Positions 1 to 6,115 of a stretch of DNA of 8,012 nucleotides are shown here, piece by piece. The DNA comes from Acinetobacter sp. N54.MGS-139 (GTDB lineage: Bacteria > Pseudomonadota > Gammaproteobacteria > Burkholderiales > Burkholderiaceae_F): positions 1 through 8,012 of the forward strand of contig LARN01000074.1 of assembly GCA_000980495.1 (NCBI GenBank), read 5' to 3'. A program made the position numbers and the translations under genes. Under the pieces are notes generated by a model, which worked only from the letters and a program-made list of their open reading frames with translations, was not told the DNA's origin and did not search any database. The stretch's first letter is position 1; each line of letters starts with the position of its first letter.

Positions 1-99
1 GGACAGCCAGGAGTCAACTGTTACCAGGCTTAGCCCAATCAAAGTCAACTAAACACAGGTTTAAAACAAAAAGAAGTCAACCGTTTTTAGGAAATGACA
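1..99. mobile_element. Terminal segment of an IS21-like insertion sequence (partial)
   Basis: Read on the minus strand, the segment starts TGTCATTTCC at position 99, so the plus strand ends in TGACA. A TG...CA terminus is typical of IS21-family elements, as are several internal copies of a short transposase-binding repeat near each end. Here GTTGACT (plus strand AGTCAAC) occurs three times, at 12-18, 43-49 and 75-81. The kinase gene to the right loses its family-like sequence exactly where TGTCA begins, which fixes the junction at about 99/100. No transposase gene is visible because the element continues off the left edge. The family assignment rests on end structure only; another element with multiple terminal repeats is possible. 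Confidence 0.55.
12..81. repeat. Three AGTCAAC direct repeats at 31-32 bp spacing
   Basis: Identical 7-mers AGTCAAC lie at 12-18, 43-49 and 75-81, with start-to-start distances of 31 and 32 bp (about three helical turns, so on the same DNA face). Flanking bases are partly shared (gAGTCAACt, aAGTCAACt, aAGTCAACc). Such arrays near a terminus are characteristic transposase-binding sites in IS21-like elements. I infer that role here. Confidence 0.6.
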
Positions 100-453
100 C
101 TGTTCAAAATTCTTTTCTAAATAGGCACGACAGAAAATCAAACAAAGATAACTAATTGATTTCTTTTCTTCTTCTGAGAAATCTTTTTTCCAATCAAATG
201 GAATATAACAGCCTTCGACAATGAGGCTCTGGTTGTTTTCGATACAAGTTTTGACCATTTCCCGGACGATTGGCCACAGCTTTTCCGTCAAAGCGTCATC
301 GTCGCTTTCCGGAGTGAGATCTGAGTTTCCGCTTCTGATGAGTCCCATCTTTAGGTGATCAATAGAAAGATACGGAATCTTGAAATGTTCGAGCAATTTT
401 TGAGCAAGATTCGTCTTACCTGTATGAGTGTCGCCGGCGATAAGGATGATCAT
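61..453 (-). pseudogene. Truncated P-loop NTP-binding kinase-like protein
   Basis: The gene starts at ATG 453 and encodes a small P-loop protein. MIILIAGDTHTGKT contains a Walker A motif (GDTHTGKT, residues 7-14). A second hydrophobic strand ending in an acidic residue follows (LIVEGCYIPFDW, about 77-88), as in adenylate-kinase-like or zeta-like small-molecule kinases. The substrate is unknown. Residues 1-118 look native. From residue 119 (TGT, bases 97-99) the reading frame enters the IS21-like terminus and adds only a 12-residue foreign tail before TAA at 61-63. The C-terminal part expected of this family (usually 170 or more residues, from memory) is therefore missing and the protein is probably inactive. 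It starts 13 bp after the amidase stop with no strong Shine-Dalgarno, suggesting translational coupling to the amidase. The host portion is 100-453. Confidence 0.7.
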
Positions 454-466
454 TCTGTTTTATGTT

Positions 467-1744
467 TTAATTTTCAGTATATTGAGTCGCTTTTGCAATC
501 TCAGAAAATTCTTGAACGATATTAAGAAGAGCTAAATCATTACCGACTCTCGAGCCTAACATGATAGAAATTGGCGGTTTAGTTTCAAAAGAAACCGGCA
601 AAGTGCAGCTAGGTCCTCCTCCGATGGAGAACCAGTCTACGAAGTTCAGAAAACCAACAAAGTCACCATCGTAACGATCCAGTATGCTATTGATTAAGTC
701 CCTGGCTTTTGCCACATTTTCCTGAACCAATTTCTTCAAATCTGATTTTTGAATTTGAGGCATAGCCAGAGCGTCTTCCAAACGCTCCATGCCATATAAA
801 TGCGCATTCGGCCTTTCACGATATCTTTCAACGAGTTCTTCGAAAGATCTGGGTTCATTGTCTGAGCCAAATCGTTGTAAGAACTCCGCCATATCAGATC
901 GAATGTCGGCCGAACTAATTGTTTTGTAATCGAAACTTACATCCGGAAGATCCACAAAGGTAATCTCGAATCCATTGAGTTTTAGTTGAGCTAAGAAAGG
1001 ACGCAGCTCGGTTTGCAGTAACTCCATCTCTCCGAGACTGCGGTTTACACAGCAGATGATTCTTTTTCTGCTGAGATTTGATTCCGTTTTTGTTAATTCA
1101 AAGGATTGATCATCTTCCAGATCAACGCCGACCATGGTTAAGATAACTTTTTTCATGATCTCGGGATTGCGGGCCAATACGCCCGGCGCATCGAAAGACG
1201 AAGACAGCGGAATTATTCCGCTTCTGGAGATTAGTCCTCGCGTCGGTTTAAAAGAAAAAACGCCATTCCTGAAACCTGGAATCATTAAGCTTCCTCTGGT
1301 TTCAGTACCTAACGCTGCATCGCAAAAACCGGCTGCAACGGCAATGGCAGAACCGGCGCTTGATCCGCCGCAAGGACAGTTTCCATGAGGATTTCGACCG
1401 AAACCACCTAATTCTGAATAACCATAGGGCAAGACGTTTGAGGTCACAAAGCCGGCTAATTCCGTGAGATGCGTTTTACCGAAGATATCGATTTTGGGGT
1501 TCCGGCGCAATCTTTGAATGCAAAAAGCATCTGGGAGCTCCAAATCCTTGAGTGCATAACTTCCGGCAGATGTAGGAAAACCTGAGACTCCGATATTGTC
1601 CTTAACCAAAAGATGTATAGCCTTGTCTGCCTGAGGATCTTTCCATTTTCTAACGGCATGGAGTTTTTCGTTAAACTGCAGTAAGCGGGTTTTCATTTCA
1701 AGAGAAGATAAAGGCTTATCAAGTGGAAATGAGAGATCGGCCAT
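467..1744 (-). CDS. Amidase signature (AS) family hydrolase
   Basis: A 425-residue amidase-signature enzyme, probably cytoplasmic, that hydrolyses a C-N amide bond; the substrate cannot be told from sequence. The Ser-cisSer-Lys triad is visible: Lys48 in LLVKDNIGV, Ser128 in CGGSSAGSA and Ser152 in GTETRGSLMIP. The 24-residue gap between the two serines is that of characterised AS enzymes. Downstream GVFSFKPTRGLISRSGIIPL is the conserved strand after the nucleophile loop. The usual GTDTGGS is GTETRGS here, with Arg150 replacing a glycine, which may shape the active site. I chose ATG 1744 because GAGG lies 7 bp upstream; an in-frame TTG at 1780 has no comparable site. There is no signal peptide. 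It is followed after 13 bp by the truncated kinase, as an apparent two-gene operon divergent from the flavoprotein reductase. Confidence 0.88.
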   Translation of the reverse strand: MADLSFPLDKPLSSLEMKTRLLQFNEKLHAVRKWKDPQADKAIHLLVKDNIGVSGFPTSAGSYALKDLELPDAFCIQRLRRNPKIDIFGKTHLTELAGFVTSNVLPYGYSELGGFGRNPHGNCPCGGSSAGSAIAVAAGFCDAALGTETRGSLMIPGFRNGVFSFKPTRGLISRSGIIPLSSSFDAPGVLARNPEIMKKVILTMVGVDLEDDQSFELTKTESNLSRKRIICCVNRSLGEMELLQTELRPFLAQLKLNGFEITFVDLPDVSFDYKTISSADIRSDMAEFLQRFGSDNEPRSFEELVERYRERPNAHLYGMERLEDALAMPQIQKSDLKKLVQENVAKARDLINSILDRYDGDFVGFLNFVDWFSIGGGPSCTLPVSFETKPPISIMLGSRVGNDLALLNIVQEFSEIAKATQYTEN

Positions 1745-1875
1745 TCGAAATCCTCGTCCGGTTAACTTTTCACGTAACAAACCACAGCTTAATCCTAAGT
1801 TTCAGATGTTTTATGCCACTGGAATGATCCGTTACTTTTACGTCAGTATTTTCCTGATCTTTTGACATTTAGCAA

Positions 1876-1889
1876 ACTACCTAGGTAGT
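1876..1889. promoter_or_regulatory. 14-bp perfect palindrome, putative operator of the reductase gene
   Basis: ACTACCTAGGTAGT is a perfect 14-bp palindrome with no spacer. It lies 7 bp upstream of the extended -10 box at 1896-1904, covering the -35 region, where a bound dimeric regulator could block or recruit RNA polymerase. It is the only such site I noticed between the divergent amidase and reductase genes. The regulator is unknown and none is encoded next to it. Confidence 0.45.
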
Positions 1890-1895
1890 CCCGTG

Positions 1896-1904
1896 TGCTA
1901 TAAA
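1896..1904 (+). promoter_or_regulatory. Extended -10 promoter for the flavoprotein reductase
   Basis: TGCTATAAA provides a TG-N extended -10 with a 5/6 match to TATAAT. No good -35 lies at 16-18 bp, as is common for extended -10 promoters, and the palindrome occupies that position. Transcription would begin near 1911, leaving a leader of roughly 27 nt that includes the ribosome binding site. Confidence 0.45.
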
Positions 1905-1937
1905 ACTTCTTGTCCCGCAACGCATCAAGGAGAATTG

Positions 1938-3731
1938 ATGATGAAAAAACTTGCTTTGATTCCATTCATGTTATCCATGGCCTTTGCTGGTCAATCTCAA
2001 GCTGCACTGACTGACGGAGTATACGAAACCACTGTCAACGGCCACAACGCACCCATGACTGTCAAAGTCACTATCAAAGATCATAAAATCGCTGCTATCG
2101 ATACCAGCAAAAACTTGGAGAGTTTTGGTGTTGGCAAAGTTGCTTTAGACAAAACAGCTGCCGCAATACTAAAAGATCAAACAACTGGTGTTGACAACAT
2201 TACAGGAGCTTCCTTATCAAGTCTCGCGCTTAAGTCTGCTGTTAGAACCTGCCTTCAGAAGGCCGGCGCTTCTGATCAAGATCTGAAAAACTACACAAGA
2301 AAGATCCCTCACATCTCTTCTACGCCTGTGGAATACAAGGCTGACGTCGCAATTATCGGCGGGGGCGGTACCGGCTTGGCTGCTGCCGTATCTGCTTTGG
2401 AAAACGGCGCCAAGAAAGTGGTCATTCTTGAAAAACTCGGTTATCTCGGCGGCTCTACTAACGTATCCGGCGGCGCCTTAAATGCTGTTGACGACAAACG
2501 CCAGAAAGCTCAAGGCATCGAGGATTCCGTTCAGAAATTCTATGAATCCACAATGAAAGGCGGTCACAATGTCGGTAATCCTGAACTCGTCAAATACCTT
2601 ACTGACAATGCTTATCCGACCGTTGAATGGATGGAAAAAGAAGGCGTAGTCTTCCGCGACAAAATCGGTGCCGCAACCGGCTCTTTAGGACAGAGAAGCC
2701 ATTACGGTAAGAAACCTGCCGGTTATGCCTATACCTCTGCTTTCGAAAACAAACTCAAAGAATTTGGAGACCACGTCGTAGTTTTAACCGAAACACCGGC
2801 TTCTAAATTGATTATGGACAAATCCGGCAGAGTTATCGGTGTTTCCGGATTACATGCTGGAAAACAACCGGTGACAGTTATGGCTCCGAGTGTGATCCTA
2901 GCAACAGGCGGTTTTGGTGCAAATGTTAAGTTCCGTCAAGAAGTTAACACCGGCGTCTGGAAAGAAGTCACGCTGGATAACAGAATCGGCACCACCAATA
3001 TTAATAAGGCAGCACAAGGTGACGGTTTGAAGTTAGCTAAGAGCGCTCATGCCGACATTATCGGTTTGTCTGATATTCAGCTCCATCCGAACGGAACACC
3101 CGGAACAGGTCTCATGCAGGATATTGCAACATCCGGCCGCAACCGTTTGTTCATCAATAAGAACGGAGACAGATTTGTTTCTGAATCCGCTGCCCGCGAC
3201 ACGCTTTGCAAAGCAATTTTCAAGCAGCCGGACGGAACATACTGGCTGTTAATGAACAAACTTCGTTATCCGGACGAAAACAAGCCGGACCGCATGGGCG
3301 TCACAATGAAAGATATGCTCGCTCTCGGCCGAGTGAAAAAAGCTGATACCCTTGATGAAATGGCAAAGCTCATCAACGTCCCTGCTGATCATCTCAAAGC
3401 TGCAGTCGCCGAATACAACAAAGCCGCATCAAACAAAGGCACTAAAGACAAGTTCGGATTTGTTGCTACAAACACAGATGACGCTCCAATGACAGAAGGT
3501 CCTTGGTACGCATGTCTTAAAGTTCCGACCGTTCACCACACGATGGGCGGTGTCCGCATCGATACGCTTGCCAGAGCTTTGGATAAAGACGGTAAACCTG
3601 TTCCCGGACTTTATGCCGCCGGGGAAGTCACAGGCGGAATTCACGGCGCTAACCGCTTAGGCGGCAATGCTATTGCTGACGTCTTTACTTTTGGAAGACA
3701 AGCCGGGGCCTCAGCCGCTCAACAAAAATAA
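1938..3731 (+). CDS. Periplasmic FMN/FAD flavoprotein reductase (fumarate reductase / enoate reductase-like)
   Basis: A 597-residue exported reductase. Shine-Dalgarno AAGGAGA (1927-1933) precedes tandem ATGs at 1938 and 1941, either of which could start. The signal peptide MMKKLALIPFMLSMAFAGQSQA probably ends after residue 22. The FMN-binding domain (about 25-105) has DNITGAS (86-92), matching the DxxTGAS motif flavinylated by ApbE, so FMN is probably covalent on Ser92. The FAD-binding fumarate-reductase domain follows, with GGGGTG at 141-146 and Glu165. By alignment from memory to Shewanella Fcc3, His383, Arg420, His533 and Arg573 match its H365, R402, H504 and R544. Fcc3 proton-relay Arg381 and Glu378 align with Ser399 and Ile396, so the substrate may be another enoate rather than fumarate. 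There is no CXXCH haem motif, so electrons must come from a separate quinol-linked donor. It appears monocistronic. Confidence 0.9.
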   Translation: MMKKLALIPFMLSMAFAGQSQAALTDGVYETTVNGHNAPMTVKVTIKDHKIAAIDTSKNLESFGVGKVALDKTAAAILKDQTTGVDNITGASLSSLALKSAVRTCLQKAGASDQDLKNYTRKIPHISSTPVEYKADVAIIGGGGTGLAAAVSALENGAKKVVILEKLGYLGGSTNVSGGALNAVDDKRQKAQGIEDSVQKFYESTMKGGHNVGNPELVKYLTDNAYPTVEWMEKEGVVFRDKIGAATGSLGQRSHYGKKPAGYAYTSAFENKLKEFGDHVVVLTETPASKLIMDKSGRVIGVSGLHAGKQPVTVMAPSVILATGGFGANVKFRQEVNTGVWKEVTLDNRIGTTNINKAAQGDGLKLAKSAHADIIGLSDIQLHPNGTPGTGLMQDIATSGRNRLFINKNGDRFVSESAARDTLCKAIFKQPDGTYWLLMNKLRYPDENKPDRMGVTMKDMLALGRVKKADTLDEMAKLINVPADHLKAAVAEYNKAASNKGTKDKFGFVATNTDDAPMTEGPWYACLKVPTVHHTMGGVRIDTLARALDKDGKPVPGLYAAGEVTGGIHGANRLGGNAIADVFTFGRQAGASAAQQK

Positions 3732-3750
3732 TCAATAAATATTAAATTCG

Positions 3751-3777
3751 GAGCCGCGATTGCGGCTCTTTTTCTTT
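3751..3777 (+). terminator. Rho-independent terminator of the reductase gene
   Basis: A perfect 7-bp stem, GAGCCGC (3751-3757) and GCGGCTC (3762-3768), closes a GATT loop and is followed by TTTTTCTTT. It lies 20 bp after the reductase stop codon and separates that gene from the hip operon. Confidence 0.93.
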
Positions 3778-3805
3778 GAAGATTTTTCAAGGCCAAGAAA
3801 AATTA

Positions 3806-3827
3806 ATTTGATATAATTCTATCAAAT
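3806..3827. promoter_or_regulatory. hip operator O1 overlapping the promoter
   Basis: ATTTGATA (3806-3813), a 6-bp spacer, and TATCAAAT (3820-3827) form a perfect 8-bp inverted repeat. The consensus -10 box TATAAT (3812-3817) lies inside it, so occupancy by the HTH antitoxin would directly block transcription. The same arms recur at 3847-3868. HipB proteins are known to autoregulate through such paired palindromes; the arm sequence here differs from that of E. coli. Confidence 0.8.
3812..3817 (+). promoter_or_regulatory. -10 box of the hip operon promoter
   Basis: TATAAT is a perfect -10 hexamer embedded in operator O1. No convincing -35 hexamer is found 16-18 bp upstream (AAGGCC at 17 bp), so the promoter is probably moderate in strength. 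The predicted start near 3824 gives a leader of about 45 nt to ATG 3869. Confidence 0.6.
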
Positions 3828-3846
3828 ATGATCAAAAATTGATTGA

Positions 3847-3868
3847 ATTTGATAAAACAATATCAAAT
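3847..3868. promoter_or_regulatory. hip operator O2 abutting the antitoxin start codon
   Basis: This site repeats ATTTGATA (3847-3854), a 6-bp spacer AAACAA, and TATCAAAT (3861-3868), with arms identical to O1 and 41 bp (about four helical turns) from it. It ends at the base before ATG 3869. In the transcript it could also fold into an 8-bp A/U stem directly against the start codon. Confidence 0.78.
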
Positions 3869-4171
3869 ATGTTTGATTCTGAAATTTTATCTTTGTATAC
3901 GCCTTGGGATCTCCAAGATGCTATAAGAGATTTTCTCTTGGAAAGAAGAAAAGTCTTGAAAAAATCTAGGAGATCTTTAGCGGAGCAAAGCGGAATACCC
4001 GCTCCTACGATAAGAAGATTTGAAGAGACCGGAGAGATCTCTTTTCGTCAATTCTGCGTTCTTTGGTGTACTTTAAGCGATGAAAACGCTTTCATTACAT
4101 TCATCAACTCTCTCCGAACACGGAAACGTATGCCTAAAACTATGAAGGAGGTTCTCGATAGTGACTACTAA
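3869..4171 (+). CDS. hipB: HipB-like XRE-family antitoxin
   Basis: A 100-residue DNA-binding protein with a Cro/C1-type helix-turn-helix at about 24-70: SLAEQSGIPAPTIRRFEETG holds the two HTH helices. It should neutralise the downstream HipA-like kinase and repress the operon through O1 and O2. I chose ATG 3869 because a TTG start at 3839 would place the perfect O2 repeat inside the coding region. Neither start has a clear Shine-Dalgarno, which is odd, so the start is only moderately certain. A 20-residue segment precedes the HTH and a basic then acidic tail (RTRKRMPKTMKEVLDSDY) follows it. The stop overlaps the toxin start by 11 bp, the usual coupling in such pairs. Confidence 0.85.
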   Translation: MFDSEILSLYTPWDLQDAIRDFLLERRKVLKKSRRSLAEQSGIPAPTIRRFEETGEISFRQFCVLWCTLSDENAFITFINSLRTRKRMPKTMKEVLDSDY

Positions 4172-5408
4172 TTTCGTTAATGTTTTTCGTCACTTCGGAC
4201 CTAACGCAGAAAAAGTCCTTTTAGGAAAACTTGGGTTGAAGTTCGGTAAGGAATATTTTTTCGAATACGATGAAAATTATGTATCTTCCTTCCCTAACCC
4301 TTCACCTCTCCTCCTGAGATTTGCTCCCGGCATACAGCAAGAACAAAGCTCAAGATTTCCTTCCTTTTTAGTTGACAGTCTTCCTGATGGCTGGGGTCTC
4401 TTGCTCATGGATAAAGAGTTCAGAAAGCAAGGGAGAGCCCTCAGAGAAATATCCTATATAGACAGACTGAGATATGTTGGAAATAATGCCATGGGTTCGC
4501 TGAGTTTTTCACCACAGGAATCTGAGGAGTTCATTGGTAAAAGCCTTGAAATCATCGGCATAGAAAAACTCAATCAGAATGCACTTGCTATTTTTGAAGA
4601 AGATAGTCACGATGTTTTAGAAACTCTGAACAGAATTGCTTCTTCCGGAGGTTCCCGTCCAAAAGGAAATTTATATTTCTCTAAGGATCTGAGGCTATGC
4701 AACGAAAGCTGGCAACCGAGTTTTGACGGCTGGATTGTTAAGTTCAAAACTCATTCGACCGTGTTGGCTTCAGAAGAAGGTGTTTGTGAATATATATACG
4801 CCAAGCTGGCTAAGCAGGCCGGTATTACTCTTCCTGACACTCATTTATTTGAGCTATCTGATTCTCGTCTTTTTGCCATTCAGAGATTTGATCGTGAGGA
4901 CCAAAGAAGAATCTTTTCTGCGAGCGCCGCCGGCCTCCTTGGAGCAGATTGGCGCCTTCCCTCTTTGGATTATGAGCAGCTTATACGCCTTGCTTATCCT
5001 CTAACGCGGTCAAATACTCCAACCCGAGAAATTTTTAGAAGAATGATTTTTAATTTATTCTCTGGAAATCAAGACGATCACGCTAAAAACTGGAATTTTC
5101 TTCAGGACGATTCCGGCAATTGGTCTTTGTCACCTGCATTCGACATTACCTTTTCTCCTAACCCTTATTACGAACACTCCACCTCTTTCAAGGGTTTTGA
5201 AAAAGCGCCGTCTAAAGAAGCTATTTTAAATTTAGCGAAGTTAGCCGGAGAGGACAAACCTTTCGCTGTCATCAAAGAGGTAGTTGACGCCGTAGAAAAT
5301 TTTCCTCAATTGGCTAAGCAATATTCCGTGAAGCCTGCCGCAATAAAAGAAGTCACAAAGGTTCTGAATGAGCTTTACAACCAGAACAAAGGCTTGCTTA
5401 AAGGCTAA
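4161..5408 (+). CDS. hipA: HipA-family serine/threonine kinase toxin
   Basis: A 415-residue HipA-family kinase, cytoplasmic. Well-studied members phosphorylate aminoacyl-tRNA synthetases to cause growth arrest; the target here is unknown. The start is GTG 4161 with a perfect AAGGAGG (4145-4151) 9 bp upstream, inside the antitoxin gene. The N-terminal half (about 1-120) fits the HipA N-subdomain, including SLPDGWG (73-79). SSGGSRPKG (161-169) corresponds to the loop that carries the regulatory phosphoserine in HipA. Lys194 in WIVKFK is the ATP-binding lysine. GNQDDHAKNW (302-311) is the catalytic loop with Asp305 and Asn310, and SPAFDITF (324-331) supplies metal-binding Asp328. All kinase motifs look intact, so the toxin is probably functional. 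The strong toxin ribosome binding site contrasts with the weak antitoxin one. Confidence 0.93.
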   Translation: MTTNFVNVFRHFGPNAEKVLLGKLGLKFGKEYFFEYDENYVSSFPNPSPLLLRFAPGIQQEQSSRFPSFLVDSLPDGWGLLLMDKEFRKQGRALREISYIDRLRYVGNNAMGSLSFSPQESEEFIGKSLEIIGIEKLNQNALAIFEEDSHDVLETLNRIASSGGSRPKGNLYFSKDLRLCNESWQPSFDGWIVKFKTHSTVLASEEGVCEYIYAKLAKQAGITLPDTHLFELSDSRLFAIQRFDREDQRRIFSASAAGLLGADWRLPSLDYEQLIRLAYPLTRSNTPTREIFRRMIFNLFSGNQDDHAKNWNFLQDDSGNWSLSPAFDITFSPNPYYEHSTSFKGFEKAPSKEAILNLAKLAGEDKPFAVIKEVVDAVENFPQLAKQYSVKPAAIKEVTKVLNELYNQNKGLLKG

Positions 5409-5442
5409 TAATTTCTAATTAACTGCCTTTATGAATTTTTTT
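5400..5442 (+). terminator. Possible weak terminator after hipA
   Basis: AAAGGC (5400-5405, the last hipA codons) can pair with GCCTTT (5425-5430) across a long A/T-rich loop. A run of seven Ts follows at 5436-5442. The loop is long and the gap to the T-run is 5 nt, so efficiency is doubtful. Confidence 0.3.
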
Positions 5443-5570
5443 CGATCCCCAAACCCACCCTCGAACCGTCAAATCAAAGCGCGGTAGTTAAAAGTCCTCG
5501 AGAAACTGAAAAGTACAGCCGTCTTTCTCATGTGAACTTTGTTACTTCGCAGGCCGTTACAATAAATTTT

Positions 5571-5588
5571 GGCCCGGGCCTTCGGGCC
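5571..5588. repeat. GC-rich hairpin between convergent genes
   Basis: GGCCCG (5571-5576) and CGGGCC (5583-5588) pair across a 6-nt loop; GGCCCGGGCC (5571-5580) is also a perfect palindrome. On the minus strand it follows the DIP1984-family gene by about 50 bp and is followed by AAAATTTATT, so it may act as a weak terminator for that operon. The rest of 5409-5639 holds no convincing gene. A minus-strand frame of 55 codons (5636 to 5469) is open but lacks recognisable motifs. Confidence 0.4.
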
Positions 5589-5639
5589 ATGCTCAAGTAA
5601 GTTTTTGCTTTCGCCTTTGACTGCTCTACCGATCAACTA

Positions 5640-6092
5640 CTAGATTAAGTCAGTATTCCAGTTAGTAGCTTGAATCAAATTGTCCAATTCGCGGATGTCC
5701 TTTGCTAACTGATCAACTTTTTTCTGAGTTTCCTTAACGTTGATTGAAGGAAGGACAAGAATTTCAGATCGAGAATAACGATTCGAAACTTGAGAAGCCT
5801 GATCAATCAGATTATTCAGAGCTGTGACTTCCATAATTCTGGTGTCGCGATCGACCACCAAATCACCGAGCAAGAAATCGCCGACTTTTACAGATGAGTT
5901 TGTTGCATTGATTCGTTTAATCAGAGCTGCAAGTTCACCCCGAGTAGCTTCAAGTGCTTTAATAAGTTCAGCCGGATCTTCAACTGGTTTGGAACCTTCC
6001 TGATAGATAGCGTTATCAATTAACTTTTGACGCAGCGTCCCCATCTTTATCTGTAATTGTTTTCGCTCACGTAAGGCTTCTGCTAATTTCAT
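5640..6092 (-). CDS. DIP1984 family protein
   Basis: A 150-residue soluble protein of the DIP1984 (septicolysin-annotated) family, whose molecular function is not established. Recognisable family features are the N-terminal MKLAEALRERKQLQIKM, the central LIKRINATNS, and the C-terminal RYSRSEI followed by a helix ending RELDNLIQATNW. Most of the chain is predicted helical and coiled-coil-like, with Leu/Ile heptad character at about 1-65 and 115-143. There is no signal peptide or membrane segment. ATG 6092 is preceded by AGGA at suitable spacing. It starts 23 bp after the outer-membrane protein gene, so the two are probably co-transcribed. It ends in two consecutive in-frame TAG codons (5640-5642 and 5637-5639). 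Confidence 0.85.
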   Translation of the reverse strand: MKLAEALRERKQLQIKMGTLRQKLIDNAIYQEGSKPVEDPAELIKALEATRGELAALIKRINATNSSVKVGDFLLGDLVVDRDTRIMEVTALNNLIDQASQVSNRYSRSEILVLPSINVKETQKKVDQLAKDIRELDNLIQATNWNTDLI

Positions 6093-6115
6093 ATCTTTCC
6101 TGCTTGTTATAAGTA

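Noticed and set aside
1745..1780. TTG start for the amidase at 1780
   Set aside because: ATG 1744 has GAGG at good spacing; the extra 12 residues are not family-like.
1862..1867. TTGACA as the -35 box of the reductase promoter
   Set aside because: The spacer to TATAAA at 1899 is 31 bp, and no reasonable -10 lies 16-18 bp downstream; the extended -10 explains the promoter better.
1893..1937. Upstream in-frame start for the flavoprotein reductase
   Set aside because: It would put 15 residues ahead of the signal peptide and has no ribosome binding site, whereas AAGGAGA directly precedes 1938/1941.
3049..3644. Short open frames on both strands inside the reductase gene
   Set aside because: They overlap a strongly supported gene, lack ribosome binding sites and encode no recognisable protein; they are coding shadows.
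3806..3868. CRISPR-like repeat pair
   Set aside because: Only two copies, each a palindrome within a promoter; the operator explanation is sufficient.
5571..5588. Strong bidirectional terminator
   Set aside because: The stem is GC-rich, but neither strand has an immediate T-run; kept only as a hairpin with possible weak terminator activity.
5595..5639. tRNA gene or fragment on the minus strand (GGTAGAGCAGTC)
   Set aside because: Only a D-arm-like stretch matches; no acceptor stem, anticodon arm or T arm in register can be drawn.
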